64,000 nt of DNA from Priapulus caudatus (GCF_000485595.1 NW_014577061.1:531801-595800); one strand, 5' to 3'. Numbered from the stretch's first letter, positions 20,674 through 33,555 are shown. Notes: generated by a model not told the origin, from the sequence alone. Program-made: numbers and translations.

Positions 20674-23600
20674 ATGTCTGAAAACTTTACTGATGCGAAG
20701 CTGCAAAAGTTAAAGGTAAGCAAATATATCCTAGCCCTAGTACTAAGTATAGGCACTGTATTCACTGTTCAGTTCAGTTTTGAGCCTCATACTCATAGTC
20801 ATAGTCATAGTCATAGTTAACCCGACCAGGCTGTGTGACTAACGTCAATACACCCTAGGTATCTAACCCTAGCAATACCGTTTCTTGGAGCTAAGTCATA
20901 GTCATAGTCATAGTCATAAGACAATGACATAACTAAAATGATAGTTTTTTACTCTTCTTCTACTTCTTCAAGTACTTGTTCTTTTTCTTCCTCCTCTTCT
21001 TCTTCTGAATCTGTCTTAACTTCTGAATCTGTAAGAACTTCTGGTAGTGCCTAGTCACTAGTGGTACTACTACTAGTAGTAGTACTACTACTACTAGCTC
21101 TAGTACTAGCTATAGCCCGCGGATCGCTGCCGCAGGGCTATAGCACATTCTGCCATAGATGTAATCTAAGCAAATGGTCCAACTGATGTGACCAAAAATT
21201 TATCCCCAAAACGTAAAATGATCGGGCTTTTTAACACTTATCTATGCTGTTATTCCTCAAAGTCTTAGCACTGAAGAGTCACGCGTGCACACATAAGCAG
21301 AGCAACCGCATTTGAAAACAAAACACCAGTAGTGCTAAGACTTTGAGGAATAACAGCATAAATACCTGGTGTAAAGTTGTGGAAGTGTTCAAAAAGATAG
21401 GTGAGATGTCCATGTTGATAGATAAGTGTTAAAAAGCCCGATCATTTTACGTTTTGGGGATAAATTTTTGGTCACATCAGTTGGACCATTTGCTTAGATT
21501 ACATCTATGGCAGAATGTGCTATAGCCCTGCGGCAGCGATCCGCGGGCTATAGTACTAGAGCTAATCTCTACTAGCTAGGCTACTCTCCTAGCTCTACTC
21601 TACTACTACTAGGCTATGTTTTCAATAGCTCTAGCCTCTAGGCTCTAGTACTATAGATTATAGGCATAGCATAGGCTAGCCCGCGTACAGTTGCCGCAGG
21701 GCTATAGAACATTCTATTACGAATGCTCGCGACCAACTTATTCACGGTTACTCGCGGCTATAAAACGTCTGTGGTAGGAAATTAATGTTTCTTATCCGAA
21801 GTAAATATGTCTTAAGTTATATCCGCTACTAAAATTTAACCTCTAACTATCGTTGAAATGGTCTCTACTTGCGGTATTTCTTGTGAACGACCATTATTTA
21901 CGAACTTCAAACGGCCATTTTTGGTGGCGCTGCAGCAGTGCCAGTCGGAGGGAACTATGTTACGTATTTCCGCACGTGGAGGGGTGGGCGGGTTGGGATT
22001 TGGTTGTCGACAAAAACGTTGTTGTCAAGTAACAAATTAAGCGATCAAAAAAGATTGTAATATTAGTTTTGTCATGAAAGATAAACAAATTACTATTATT
22101 AATTTGTTACTTGACAACAACAATGTTTTTGTCCACAACCAACACAACCCGCCCACCCCTCCACGTGCGAAAATACATAGTTCCCGCTGACTGGCTGGAG
22201 TAAGTTGGTCCCAAGCATTCGTAATAGAATGTTCTATAGCCCTGCGGCAACTGTACGCGGGCTATAGTGCTAGAGCTATGTTTTCAATGGCAATGCCAGT
22301 GACAGTCAGTGGCAGTGCCATTAGCATTGACAATAAATACTGAATCGGGCCCGAGATTAGTTTAGCACCCCAGATTCATTTAGCACATATGCGAAAACAT
22401 ATTTGCGGGGTCCCAAACTGTCCTTTATCAGATAATAGCTTTTAGCTCAAATAATCGGTCATGTATCAAAAAACCGTTTTAGACTAAACCGACCAGGCTC
22501 TCTGACTGTTACACGGCAGAGGAGCCTGACACCCTTCCATACGAAATGCCTGGTAGCTTGAAAACAAACTCCGCATTTTGTAAAATTTCGTAAATAAAAC
22601 AATGTATTACCACATGTGACCTCACCTGTTACATGTTTGCAACTATCGCATCACTTCTTAATTACTATTTCCCTCGAAATACATGTTAAAATAAGAGAAT
22701 TTCGAACAGCTATACTATTTGAACGTTGTAAAATGCCATACTGGATGTTCTTATGTCTCTTTTTGTATTGTTTGTACTTGTATTTTTTGCCATGTATGAT
22801 GGGATATCTATGGGAAAATGGCGGCGTTTTTTGAGTTTTATCTTATCAATTTATAAATAATTACTCGCTGACACGTAAATACATGCTCAGTGATAGCGCA
22901 CATATAATAAATCGAGGCGTGGAAGTACAGAGAAGCGGTAAAAATCATAAAAAGTTAGATAATTTTACGTTTAATAGCAGCGCACGTCATGCCAAACAAT
23001 ATTCTATTGCGTCGGCTTGTGACCCTCTCGCCAACGTAGTGTTAAGCGAGAAGGGAACTTGTGGCTAGTTTTAGACATGTTATATAAGGACCTATTTTTG
23101 GCTCAGTTTTCAAATGCCACTACAGCCATTGTAATATGTGATATTCGAAATTGGAATTTGTGATCGAGAATCGATCTGGGTTTCTTGCAGTAACTTTGCA
23201 CTGTAATTGATGCCATTTGCACCTAGCTTGGTTCGACTAAATCACAAAAATCTACTCATGGTGGATTTTAAGCCAATGCAAAGAGATAGTATGACACTAC
23301 AGAGAAGATAGGCAATAGTGAATAGTTTACATTGAATATTTTGCTTGCAAAAAATTCACAATGCCTGTGTAGCACTATAGTAATACCACCTGCCTATATA
23401 AGTCCACTTTGGCATTTCCTTTCACTGGGTGCTATATATACAGGTATCAGGGGCGGATCCTGGGCTGAAGCTAGACAGTATTTTTCCAGATTTTAAAGGC
23501 ACATCCCCCAAAAAGGACACACCACCCCACAGTGGGTGTTGTTAGGCGCGGAAGCACATGGCGGGGGGTCTGGGGGCCTCCCCCAGGAAATTTCAAAATT

Positions 23601-26600
23601 TCAAGCGTCCCTGGACACAAAAATGAGCACCATTTGAGCACACATTTAGTCAAGCAGCAATAGCTAAAAACCATATGGAATTTTATTTCTGCTTCATATT
23701 TTGCCTGCGCTTTGCATACCAGCAATTAATGCAGAATGATTCAAGCACTTCCCTTCTTTTTCAGATATCAAAGCTAGTTTTGTTACCATGTAAAATTTTG
23801 ATTTTCTTCAAGTCCTGTCAATGAATCAGAAGAAAAAGAAAACAAATAAAGAATATAGCCAAATTCCACCAAATTGTTTTCTGTATTTTTTAGCGCAAAA
23901 TTTTGAAGGGCACTTTGAAATCTAGACCGTATTTCCCAATACGGCAAATACGGTCTGAATCCGCCCCTGGGTATTACTGTACGTATGTCATAAATCTTAG
24001 GCTCGAACCAATTTAGAAGAATATTCACAAGTACAATGAGCATGAGAAAATAATGGCTGTTTTACTTTTGGACAGGTTGTTGATTTAAAAAAAGAGTTGA
24101 AGACACATGGTCTGTCCATAGTTGGAAACAAAAGTGAACTTATAGACCGACTAAAACACTATTTGCGAGAAAAGCATGGACTCCCCAAAGATGAGGAAAA
24201 TATTGAGAGTGAGCATGGTGAACAGGGTACGTAGACAGCAGCCTTCCAACTCCAAGATCACTAGGCCAAAACAAAATATAGGTGTGGGTACGGTTTCCCG
24301 ACCGACCCTATTTATTCCCAGCGACCCTAAACATTTTATTGTCAATTTTCTTTAAAGTAAAAAAATAAATAAATAAATAAAATAAAATATGAATTGGACA
24401 GTTCCTTCTTCAAAAGGCACAACCTTCGGACATGGTTCGTAAATAAAATATTTCAAGAAAATAAAATGTTTTCCCTACCTACCTACCCTATTTTTTTTCG
24501 GCATGTAATGGTAACCACACATATATTTTGTTTTGGCCTAAGTGAATGCAGAAAAATAGTGCAGAAGAACAAACCCCAGCAGTTAATATTTGTGTCTTCA
24601 CTGTCAACTACACAATGATTGTAAAATTTGATTTTTTGGCACCAATTGAGGTTCCAGGTCATTCACATTTATCCAGTGTTTTTGACGTCTTGATGTTCAT
24701 TGAATTGGATTGATTCATCCTGTTTTCTGATCTGTCACTATTTCTAATTCAATTGATAGTTTATTTTTCAGTCGTGAAATTTCGCAGTACGAAGAGTAAA
24801 TTGTTGAAATATTGTCTGGCAATGGAATAGAATCATGACTGGCAGTTTGTCACCTTGATTGACCCGAGCTATGAAGATGGATTAAATCAAGAGCGTATTA
24901 ATAAGGAGAGCGTACAACGGTGAAATGCTGAAACAATGTTGCAGTATTAGTCGAATTAAGAAACTTTGCCCGTTTTATTTTGACGATTCTTTGCAGTAGT
25001 ATTGATCAGCTGTCCTACCTTGCTAATATAAAACAAACTGCTTGTCCCTACGATGCTCCTACGCTGAGATAATGAGCGGTGAAAATGTGGTATTTTTGCC
25101 GAAAACCAACGAGATCCCTGCTGGCTGTGACCCTCTCTCGTTTTGTGGCCAGTATGTTGCTTCCGGTCGCCGCTGTGTAGCACCATGGTAGCGCTGACTC
25201 ATTACGTCAGTACTACAGAGTTTACTACATCCAGTGTGAGGTGGGCACAGGTGGGGGCCATCACTATGGCAATCAATAACAGACGACATTCATTCCATTT
25301 GTCAATCATTGATGGAAACATGCGAGGTTTCCCGAAGCTATCTCAAATCGAGAGAGGGTCACAGCCAACAGGGATCTCGAGTCGGTTTTCGGAAAAAATA
25401 CCAGATTTTCACCGCTCATTATCTCAGCGTATGAGCATCGTAGGGACAAGCGGTTTGTTTTATATTAGCAAGGTAGGACAGCTGATCAATAATACCGCAA
25501 ATCGTCAAAATAAAACAGGCGAAGTTTCTTAATTCGACTAATACTGCAACGTGGTTTCAGCATTTCACCGTTGTACGCTCTCCTTCTTAATACGCTCTTG
25601 ATTAAATCCGTATGTTTCCATTAATGACTTGATTCTTCTCTCGATAGACGACGACGAGGAAGAGTTTGGAGACGAGTTACTAGAGGAGGTTGACAGTGGG
25701 GAGGAGGGGGATGTCAGCATAGATGCCGATATCACTCTTGCCCTAACAACGGGCGAGAAGAGTATCGGTAGCCTGGACAGTAGCTCAGCAGAGGAAAAAC
25801 AACCGTGAGCATTTGTCATCCCAGTAGCAGAAATGGTCGCCAAGAAACTCCCGAGATATTTCTTCTTGAGTCAACCTTGTGTTTTAGCACATGATCGTTA
25901 TGTTAGCATGATAATTTAATTATTAATGAAATAGGAGTCCCATAATCTTTGAATATAATTTGAACCATACAAGATATTCTACTGTACGATCTAAATTATT
26001 TTCCTTTGTAATCAAGCTATCATTGAGTTTAGTGTTTGTCTTTCAGAGTTGTAGACCAGGCAAATGAAAAACCAACAGAATTTCACGAGAAAGTAGTACT
26101 TGCATCACTTGCAGATATACCCGCAGCTGATGTATGTATGCACAAATGTCTGATTTCAAGAATTCATTGAATTAACTTTATTTAAAAAATACATAATAAA
26201 TAGAATCAATACATTACAATAAATTACTTTAATCAAAGTGCCATTCGTATTTTTGCAACTACAAGAAGATGCCCATGCCATTCTGTGTGTTTATAGAGAA
26301 AAGCACAGAGAGCACAAAAGTTTAGCAATGGGTCTACTGCTTTGGATAAGTCAAGTGCCGACCCTGACACAAAGAAGAAATTGAGAGCTGAGAGGTTTGG
26401 ACTTCCCCTCAAGTCTGCTAGTCAGCCAATAACAGGCGGCACTGAATCTGTGGTGCGTGAAAATACCGTAATATCCCGTAGAAATCATCACAAATGAGCT
26501 GTGTACTAAATCTGTTATTGGATTAATCGTATAATTAAAAATTCCACATAATGTTGTGCTAGTAAATGCTGAATTTCGGTTGTACCACTCCTCTGGATAT

Positions 26601-29489
26601 TGTTCTCCTGATGTTATGTATACGGGAAATAAATCCTAAAAATGCCTGCCTACAAATTCTCACTGGAAATGCTAGGTTTGGTTATCACAAACATCTTATT
26701 AGCTGGTAGCTTCAGCTTCTTATCAGGCATATAATCTTCCATCATTATGTCGGTAGTCACACGTTTGTTTAGTATCGGCCATATAATGGCTAACTGTTCT
26801 CCGAATGTTTTATTGTGTTATGCAGAAAGCCGATCCGGATAAACTTAGCAAGCGGGCAGAAAGATTTGGCTTGGTTACGAAAGAGGTATGTATAAAAGTG
26901 TTATAGCTGTAAGCATAGATCATTTCTAATTCTTTTTTATTAGCTCATCGCTTGATCGTCCGTCCGTCCGTTCGTCCGTCCGTGCGTGCGTGCGTGCATG
27001 CGTGCGTGCGTCAACAGTTGGGCACAAATCTTAACCGCTCACGTACGGTCACGATATTCGGGACGTGGGGGGGTAACCCGAAAACGAGTTGGGATGTCGA
27101 AGCTGGGGGTCAAAGGTCAAAGGTCAAGAGGTTAAAAGAAGGGGGAACATCCCGATCCTTAACTTAAGTATTAGGGAGGAAAGGCAGACATTGCCGGCAC
27201 CAAATCTAAACGGCTCGACCTAGGCCGTGCATAGTCGTACTACATCATGGTAGAAAGCCATCCACGTGCGAAATTGAGTCAACGAGGTCAATGAGGGCAC
27301 AGTCAGATTTAGACTTTTACTGAGGACAATGGTCTTGACGGAGCGATTGAAAAAACTTTTTGTATTTCAGTGCCAGCGGTGACCTAGGCATTTTTATGCT
27401 TATGAATAGGACCCATGAAATGTGCTTTCCACTGACACGTCGAAGAGTTAAGTGCTCGATAACCTTGACTCCTCAACGAGAGGGTATAAATGGCTTTGTT
27501 TACTTGTCCACGAAAGAATTGACTGCGCGGTTGTTGTAGTAAATCTATACATGCCTGATGTATGAGAGCTACAATGTCACAGTGAAATTTCAAAAGCTAA
27601 AATTTGGTTGAAGAAAGGTTACTGCTTCCCTTAATCGTATAATTGCTATGCATGCGTAGCTGTCAGTCGTGTTACATGCGACTGTAACCAGCGCCATGCA
27701 TGGTGGTGATAGTACTGTGTAAGGTTTGCCTGCGTTTGTAATTAGTTACAGTGGCAGCTCTCTATTTCAGCCTGTAGGTCTGCGTAGCGTAAATGGATAG
27801 TGCGTACCGTATTCGCCTTGCAAAGTTTTGCAACTACGTACGATGGGAGCTTCCATCTTTAATCTAAGAACACGCTTAAACTTACACGCCATCCTCGTGG
27901 CAACTTTTCATAACGATCGCAGCGAACATTCCTTTGAGAAGGTTGCTGATACCATCCCTGTGCCTTCCACTGTTTCGTCGCGTATGTGAACACATTTGGG
28001 ACTAACAGGGTTTACTAGAATCCCACCACTCCACCACAGAGTCACCGCAGTAGACGTTAGATGAGCGCTGTCGCTCCGCGGCACTTGTTTGGATTGATTT
28101 TTTTTATTATAGGATTGGTATTATGGTTGCAGGGCATCAGCAGGAGACTATTGATCTACAATTCGTTTTTAATGTAGCCATTATAATTGCTTGATTTCTT
28201 GTATCATTCTTCAGACAATCGAGAATAAAAAGATACAACGTGCCAAAAAGTTTGGAATCTCAACGTCAACCACACCAGTTACAACGGTAATTTGTTAGTG
28301 AATATTGTTGGAAAAAAATTATGGAAAAGTGGTTCTGGCAGCAATAAAAACATGTCTACTCTCAGCCACTCTTGCTCTCTCTTCAACTGTACCTTAAAAT
28401 ATTTGCAGAGTGCAGAAGCAAAGGACCGTGATGCCATCTTAAACAAACGGAAAGCGCGGTTTGTAGATGGAGCAGCAGCATCGCTCACTGTACGTGTTTC
28501 ACTATAGTATTCGTAGAGGAGTTGCTCTAACTATGCTGAGCCTTGACAAGGTTGATGAGTTAAATTGAAAATTTCTGCAAAGAAGTTATTATACTATGCT
28601 GTGGGTGCTAAGTAAATTTTTAGACAATCTTATCTTTCCACTGAAATGCTGAGTTGGGTTACTGTCAAAGTGTCAAGGTATAATATTTTGTGGGTGGCTT
28701 AGTTACTATTGCTTGCAACTGTGCATGTAGAACCAAGGTAAGGGAAACAGAATATCTAAACATTTGTTTACAAACTTATTTGTTATGATTGCTGTGATAG
28801 TCTGTCAATTTGAATTGTTGCGAGATCACTTGGCTTCTAGCTATACACCTACCTGTCCTCTAAACGGAAATATTAGGGTACAGAAATAGGGAATGCCTCG
28901 AGGGAGAGCCATTTATATGACAGCTGGAACTGTGTGTGAAGTGATACGTAGGCACCTGTGTGTCTAGAAAAGTGCATCTAGGCACTCTTAGGTGGCGTAG
29001 GTATGGGCGTCACTTGAATGAGGCGGGATGCTTAATGGTAATACGTGAATTAAAACTAGTGGCTAGAGAGGCAAATGTGTTTATAAGGCATAGGAACAGG
29101 TGAATGCCAATAGCAAGGTGGAATTCTGCAGATTATATAGTAAGCAGAGGACGATAAGGAACTTGCACAATAATGCATACCTACGCTGTCTGCTGAGGTA
29201 GTTGTGTGGGGGCTCAGGGAACTTTATAAAAAAATAACTGTATAGTGACAATGCTTAGGTATGTCATTTCTTTCCATTTAATATACACATTGCAAGTGAT
29301 AATTCGCCTCTGCAAACCTGTTAGTAAACAATCGTGTTTGGTTAAAAATAACTTGTAAACATAATTGATATGTGGTATTGTGTGAAGTATGGATGGGTGT
29401 AAAAATCTGAAACACATAACTAACTAGTATTTCTATTTCTACAGGAGGCAAAGAAAAAGCGGTTAGAGAAGTTTGGCCAGCCAGCCTAA
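20674..29489 (+). CDS. SARNP: SAP domain-containing ribonucleoprotein (SARNP/CIP29/Tho1-like), complete, 9 exons
   Basis: Nuclear RNA-binding partner of the TREX mRNA export machinery (DDX39B/UAP56, ALYREF). Exons: 20674-20715, 24076-24226, 25648-25804, 26047-26131, 26297-26452, 26826-26885, 28215-28286, 28409-28489, 29445-29489; they splice in frame to 282 aa (human 210). Exons 1-2 give a SAP domain at residues 8-45: LQKLKVVDLKKELKTHGLS, VGNKSELIDRLKHYL. An acidic segment follows (DDDEEEFGDELLEEVDSGEE). The C-terminal half carries repeated (K/R)-A-x-(R/K)-F-G motifs: RAQKFSN, RAERFGL, RAERFGL, RAKKFGI, RKARFVD, RLEKFGQ, close to one per exon. The match in domain order and repeat type makes the assignment strong. 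Introns 1, 2 and 6 hold large transposons. Confidence 0.93.
20780..20925. repeat. TCATAG hexamer runs
   Basis: Two short arrays of TCATAG (about 20788-20817 and 20894-20918) flank a segment resembling 62830-62865 (CTAACCCTAGCAA, ACCGTTTC). SARNP intron 1. Confidence 0.7.
21115..21548. mobile_element. Foldback MITE family 2a with 130-bp inverted repeats
   Basis: Exact inverted arms 21115-21244 and 21419-21548 begin GCCCGCGGATCGCTGCCGCA and are flanked by TA on both sides (Tc1/mariner-like target). A second, inner pair of arms (about 21244-21275 and 21330-21361, TGCTGTTATTCCTCAAAGTC) makes a nested hairpin. No coding capacity. Confidence 0.9.
21679..22262. mobile_element. Foldback MITE family 2b, related ends
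   Basis: Flanked by TA. Ends GCCCGCGTACAGTTGCCGCA and complement match family 2a ends (GCCCGCG...GCCGCAGGGCTATAG). Inner arms (about 21930-22040 and 22085-22200) share GGAGGGGTGGGCGGGTTG and GTTGTTGTCAAGTAACAAAT. The left arm carries about 170 bp with no counterpart on the right. Confidence 0.88.
22263..23447. other. SARNP intron 1, unassigned stretch
   Basis: No exon, repeat terminus or conserved protein pattern recognised. Small frames at 22616-22834 and 22883-23068 have no support. Confidence 0.4.
23448..23969. mobile_element. hAT-like nonautonomous element, 5-bp target duplication
   Basis: Ends CAGGGGCGGATCC and (A/G)ATCCGCCCCTG are inverted, and GGTAT occurs directly on both sides (23443-23447 and 23970-23974). 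Length 522 bp. Contains a G/C-rich GGGGGTCTGGGGGCCTCCCC block but no transposase. Confidence 0.85.
24264..24538. mobile_element. MITE family 1, copy 2
   Basis: Same termini and interior as 15627-15872 (GGCCAAAACAAAATATAGGT ends; TTCCCTACCTACCTACCCTA inside), with an added A/T-rich (AAAT)n stretch. Begins 37 bases after SARNP exon 2. Confidence 0.88.
24879..25609. mobile_element. Foldback element with about 260-bp inverted arms
   Basis: The left arm starts GGATTAAATCAAGAGCGTAT and runs to about 25140; the right arm, about 25347-25609, is its inverted copy ending in TAATACGCTCTTGATTAAAT then CC. Shared inner landmarks include ACAGCTGATCAA, GCAGTATTAGTCGAATTAAG and GAGAGGGTCACAGCC. Ends 38 bases before SARNP exon 3. 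Confidence 0.88.
26941..28095 (-). mobile_element. 1.1 kb dispersed repeat, copy B (inverted)
   Basis: Inverted relative of 12985-14160. Shows GGGTCAAAGGTCAAAGGTCA at 27107-27126 and ends GCGGCACTTGTTT at about 28090. The outer edge has a (CGTCCGTC)n/(GTGC)n run. Lies wholly in SARNP intron 6. Confidence 0.85.
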
Positions 29490-30490
29490 ACCCAGCAATG
29501 AGCTAATATGCTAATTGTTTACACGTGCCCATGTGTGTTTGTGTTATCAAATCCAAGGCGTATTTAACGATTTGGGAATTAAAATTAGGATAAATTGGGA
29601 CCAACTTCCACAGATATTCTTGTCCGTTTGTGACCCATTGGTTGCAGATATTTTGCTTGTAGTTCATACTATATATTAATTGTGTTAAAAAGATTTGAAA
29701 ATTACTTAAGGATTGGTCAGGGCAATAATATCTGCTGTAAATGCTTGAAATTACTTCTTGAAAATATATCTTGGTAAAAATTTCTTTGGGCATGTCAACC
29801 ATTTGCCCTTTGTGGCAATGTTTTCTCTATCGCTCTGCGGGAAGTTGAGTGTAATGAAGTATGTGGAAGGGAAAACTCATTTGGAGTTTCATTTGTATTT
29901 GGTAAAGATATATTTTGTATCTGCGAAGGTGGCAGCAAATATATCTTTAGTGTTTTATAATGCAATCAGTAATCCTGAAAAGCGCATTTTATAATTGGGG
30001 AGCATGTTGTATGTTATCAAATGGTCTCATTATTATGGTGCGTTACTGTAGTGACAAAACCATCTTTCTAGTTCAATGCATAGAGCATTCCAGGTAGTTT
30101 AATTTTAGATTGATTTTTGACACTAGTTTGACTTAGTTTGTGATTCTATAATTTTAAATGCATTCATAGCTGTTCTTGAAAGCTATATGTCAGGGTAAAA
30201 ATGAGTATTTAAATATGTATGTGTATTGTCTCTGATCATGTCACATAAATATCCATACTAAATGTACAACTTCTAAATCATATCTCGAAAGCTCCCTTCT
30301 ACCAAAACCCATCACCAAAGTCCTCATTATGGATGTCTATTTCAACCTGATATTGATGGGCTTGTTTTTTAGAGTTGGTGCTTGTACATTTTAAACTACC
30401 ATATTTTAGTGAAACGTTTAAGTAAACGTTTATTATATGTAACAAGTCAACCACACATTGATTTTCGTGTAATAAAAATATAGTTGTTTT
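29490..30490 (+). other. Probable SARNP 3'UTR
   Basis: AT-rich, no other coding signal, ending at a candidate AATAAA at 30471-30476. Confidence 0.5.
30471..30476 (+). promoter_or_regulatory. Candidate poly(A) signal, SARNP
   Basis: AATAAA about 980 bases after the stop, followed by TTGTTTTT and a TGTG-containing stretch. Confidence 0.45.
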
Positions 30491-31084
30491 TCAATGCCGT
30501 AAATGTGTAAATTCTCTGTCCTGGTGTATGTTCTGTATGTAATCAATGTTTTCATGATCAAATAACGATTTCATCATATCAATGTATCAGCTTGAAAATT
30601 GTTCATCTTTACCTGTTTTCTATCTACTCGCGAAATGACGCTCGTTACACTGATGAGACTACGATGATTTCTCTAAACCCCGGCCCGATTCATAGTAATC
30701 TCTTAGTAAAATATTGACTTGATACGAAGACAATAATACAAGGATCCTGTTACTAACATAAAATTTTCTGTCCCGGTATATTCATTTCTATATAAAACAC
30801 TTTGTACACGCCTTCTAATCCATTGTTTTTCTCTTCAAATTAAGGCTAATATAATATACGGAACCCGCTTAATACGATTATTTTTCTTTGGCCCGTCAGT
30901 TAATTTTTGTACTAAGGCTTTATTTACTTGCAAGGTTTAGGCTTTGCAGTAATTGTATCTATTTGTGAACAATTTAACGCTACTAAAGTTCTTAATTATA
31001 CATATAAACCATACCTTCATGCTTCCCCACGTATAATAAGTACTCTAGCAGGAAAAATCACGCAGATAAGGTGTATATATGTTC
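30491..31084. other. Intergenic, nothing recognised
   Basis: AT-rich DNA without coding or repeat structure that I could identify. Confidence 0.4.
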
Positions 31085-31220
31085 CCCTGACCTCTGTTTG
31101 ACCTGGCTCGTTTAGCTATTTCTAACTAATATATATATATATATATATATATAATGTATATAGGGTTAGCTAGGGTTAGTCAGAAATAGCTAAACGAGTC
31201 AGGTCAAACAGAGGTCAGGG
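31085..31220. mobile_element. Hairpin MITE, 43-bp arms around (TA)n
   Basis: CCTGACCTCTGTTTGACCTG, then CTCGTTTAGCTATTTCT on the left returns inverted on the right. The centre is (TA)n followed by GGGTTAGCTAGGGTTAG. No coding capacity. Confidence 0.9.
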
Positions 31221-32655
31221 ACTTGGGTTCTGTCATAGACTACTGTATCCATTATAGTCTGAATCTGTGGTTGGGTTTTTGCATAGATATATACAATTAA
31301 CACGTGTTGACAATTTGATCAAACAATGGTTGTTCAACGCAGCTAATGTCGTCATAAAATTAGAGAAGATGGCAAGTTTAGTGAGCAGAATGTATATTGA
31401 ATGAACGTACCGTAGGCGAAATAGTATATGAGATCAGCTGCTAGCTTAATTTATATGTGTATGAGTGCAAAGCAACTGTAATCTGTTAGTTTGTATCATT
31501 AATTGATAGCACTAGGAAATCGAGGTTCTCTGCTTTTTGTTAGCAGGTATTCATTCACCCATTGTGACCTCATCGATGATGATAAGAGATGTTCTTCTGA
31601 CTAGTTATGCTAATCCACTGTTGTCCCTTATTGAGCAAAGTGATGTGTCTGTGAGGTTTATTGGTACTTTGAGCTTACTGTGGACTGTCCTTCCTCCAGC
31701 GAGCAAAGTTGCAGCAATGCCACTGGTGGCTAAATCAAGACAAATTTTGCCTTGGCTTCTAACATATGATGTGATGGTTGTGAGAAGGAAAGTCTTTCCA
31801 GTTCCACCAGGAGCATCAATTGGAAAAAGACCAGGTTTGTTGTCATCAATTGCTGTCTTCAGAGCTAGGAATGCCTGTAGTTGGTCGTGGTTCAACTTTG
31901 CTTCATTGTCGTTTGTCTCCTGTTGAAGCCTTTCTTGAGAGTACTGTAGTTCTTGCTGCACCTCAATAGGATCATGTGTCACAAATTCAGTTGGCTGTGA
32001 AGGCTGTGGAAGGTTGAAGTCTGTGATCATGTCTTTGCCAGCTTCATGAAACATTGTTTGGAGTTGCAGCATAACTTGATTTATGATAGCATCTGTTGGT
32101 TCGGCAAATTTGTTTGGTTGAAGTCCTGACACAGTTCAGTTTTGAAGGTTTGAAAGAGCTGTGCAGGGTTTGCAGGCATTGCATGAATGAGCAATGTCAC
32201 AAAGCAGTGTCTTAGTTGTGGGCCAAATTTAATTGTGGATGCCTCTTCCATAGCCTTGTAAGTTTCCTGGTCATCTTCAAATAATCCTAGATTAATGCAA
32301 GCCTGTTGGTATGTTTCACATAGCTCTTCATTTACAGTTCTCAGGTCTTCAAAGCTGGTAGGACCTTTAACATGGTAAAGGAGCATTCTAAAGAAGTATT
32401 TCTCCTTGTTGTGGCAGTTGATTGATATGACTGGAATTCGGCCAATCATGTCGCTTTTTGCTTCATCATTTGATATGTTGCGAGTTTTCCTTTTCCTTTG
32501 CGTAAACTTCTTGCATTTGGCGTCCCACATATAATGCCTTAGGATGTCAGTGTACAGGTATTGGCGTGCATTTGGGTCAATTGTATTCAGTGTAAAGAAC
32601 TCTGTGAGTTGATTTTTTTCAGAATGAGCTGCAGCATCTGCAGGATGTTGGTTTT

Positions 32656-33555
32656 TATGCTCGACTGGACGGACTTGCGGCCCCGGTTTTTGCGCACAGC
32701 GCACAGCTCGCGGTGAAGCCGCGCCCCAACAGCGAATACGCCGCCCCCTTTTTGTCCACTTAGACAGATACCTTAGACAGGGGTCTGAAAACGAACTCCG
32801 CGAAAACTGGGCGCAATCCAACCGACATTTCGTGATGGACGGCAGGAGGCCATCTCCAAACGGCCCCTAAACTTTTTTGGGGGTGGCGCGCCTCATGGCT
32901 AAGACGTAGTGACTCCTACAAGAAACCTCAAGAAATGCTGTCAATCAGCGATGACGCGCTCGCTCATTGGCCGCTACACGATGACGTGAGCTACTGCCGA
33001 GTATAGTGTTATGTCTATCACAGAGCTTTTAACGAAGTGTCGTACGGCGCTCCACGTGGGGGGGCGTGGTCTAGATGCTATCTCCAAAAGCGGCGCTGCC
33101 GTGGCGGCGCTAGCTGGTTGCGAACGTGCCACGTTTCGACCAACCTGACCCCACGCTGCCCGTGGCGACGGCACGTCGTGCGAGCACCTGCGCTGGCGTG
33201 GCTAGCGTGGCAAACCAGCAGCAGCACCAAATACTGGTCCCTGCTAGCTGCTGCAGCGCGGCTCTGGAGCAGCAAAGTAGCAGCAGCAGGAAATGCCCTC
33301 CCCCCAAGGTCGCCATAGTCAAGCCGGTGTACGTCTCACAAAAACTGCGCGATGTTGCGCTTCCCGCTATACGGATTCGCGCGCCCGCCCTCCTTCGGCG
33401 CGCGAATTCGTATAGCGGGCAGCGCGAGATGCTACATACAACACCCGCGGTCGCGTGCGCCCAGTCCCGCGGAAGTGCGCGGCTTAACCGCTATCGGCGG
33501 TCGGGGAATAACGCATCTTTTGCGCAACGCCATCTTGTACCCGGTCTCTCTGGTT
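32656..33555. mobile_element. GC-rich 0.9 kb insertion in the Helitron
   Basis: Splits the Helitron protein between HLPNEQMV and the segment leading to LTEFF. TGGTT occurs at both junctions and may be a target duplication, but no terminal inverted repeats were seen. Contains CpG-rich DNA, an ATTGG and a TGACGTGA motif at about 32965-32990, and a 20-bp-arm hairpin at 33363-33420. Confidence 0.5.
33363..33420. other. GC-rich hairpin, about 20-bp arms
   Basis: CCCGCTATACGGATTCGCGC on the left, and GCGCGAATTCGTATAGCGGG on the right, an almost perfect inverted pair around CCCGCCCTCCTTCGG. The CTATACG core resembles the ends of the 7374-8120 element. Confidence 0.85.

Noticed and set aside
31537-31926. 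129-codon plus-strand frame
   Set aside because: Antisense of the Helitron helicase, whose Walker A reads on the minus strand.
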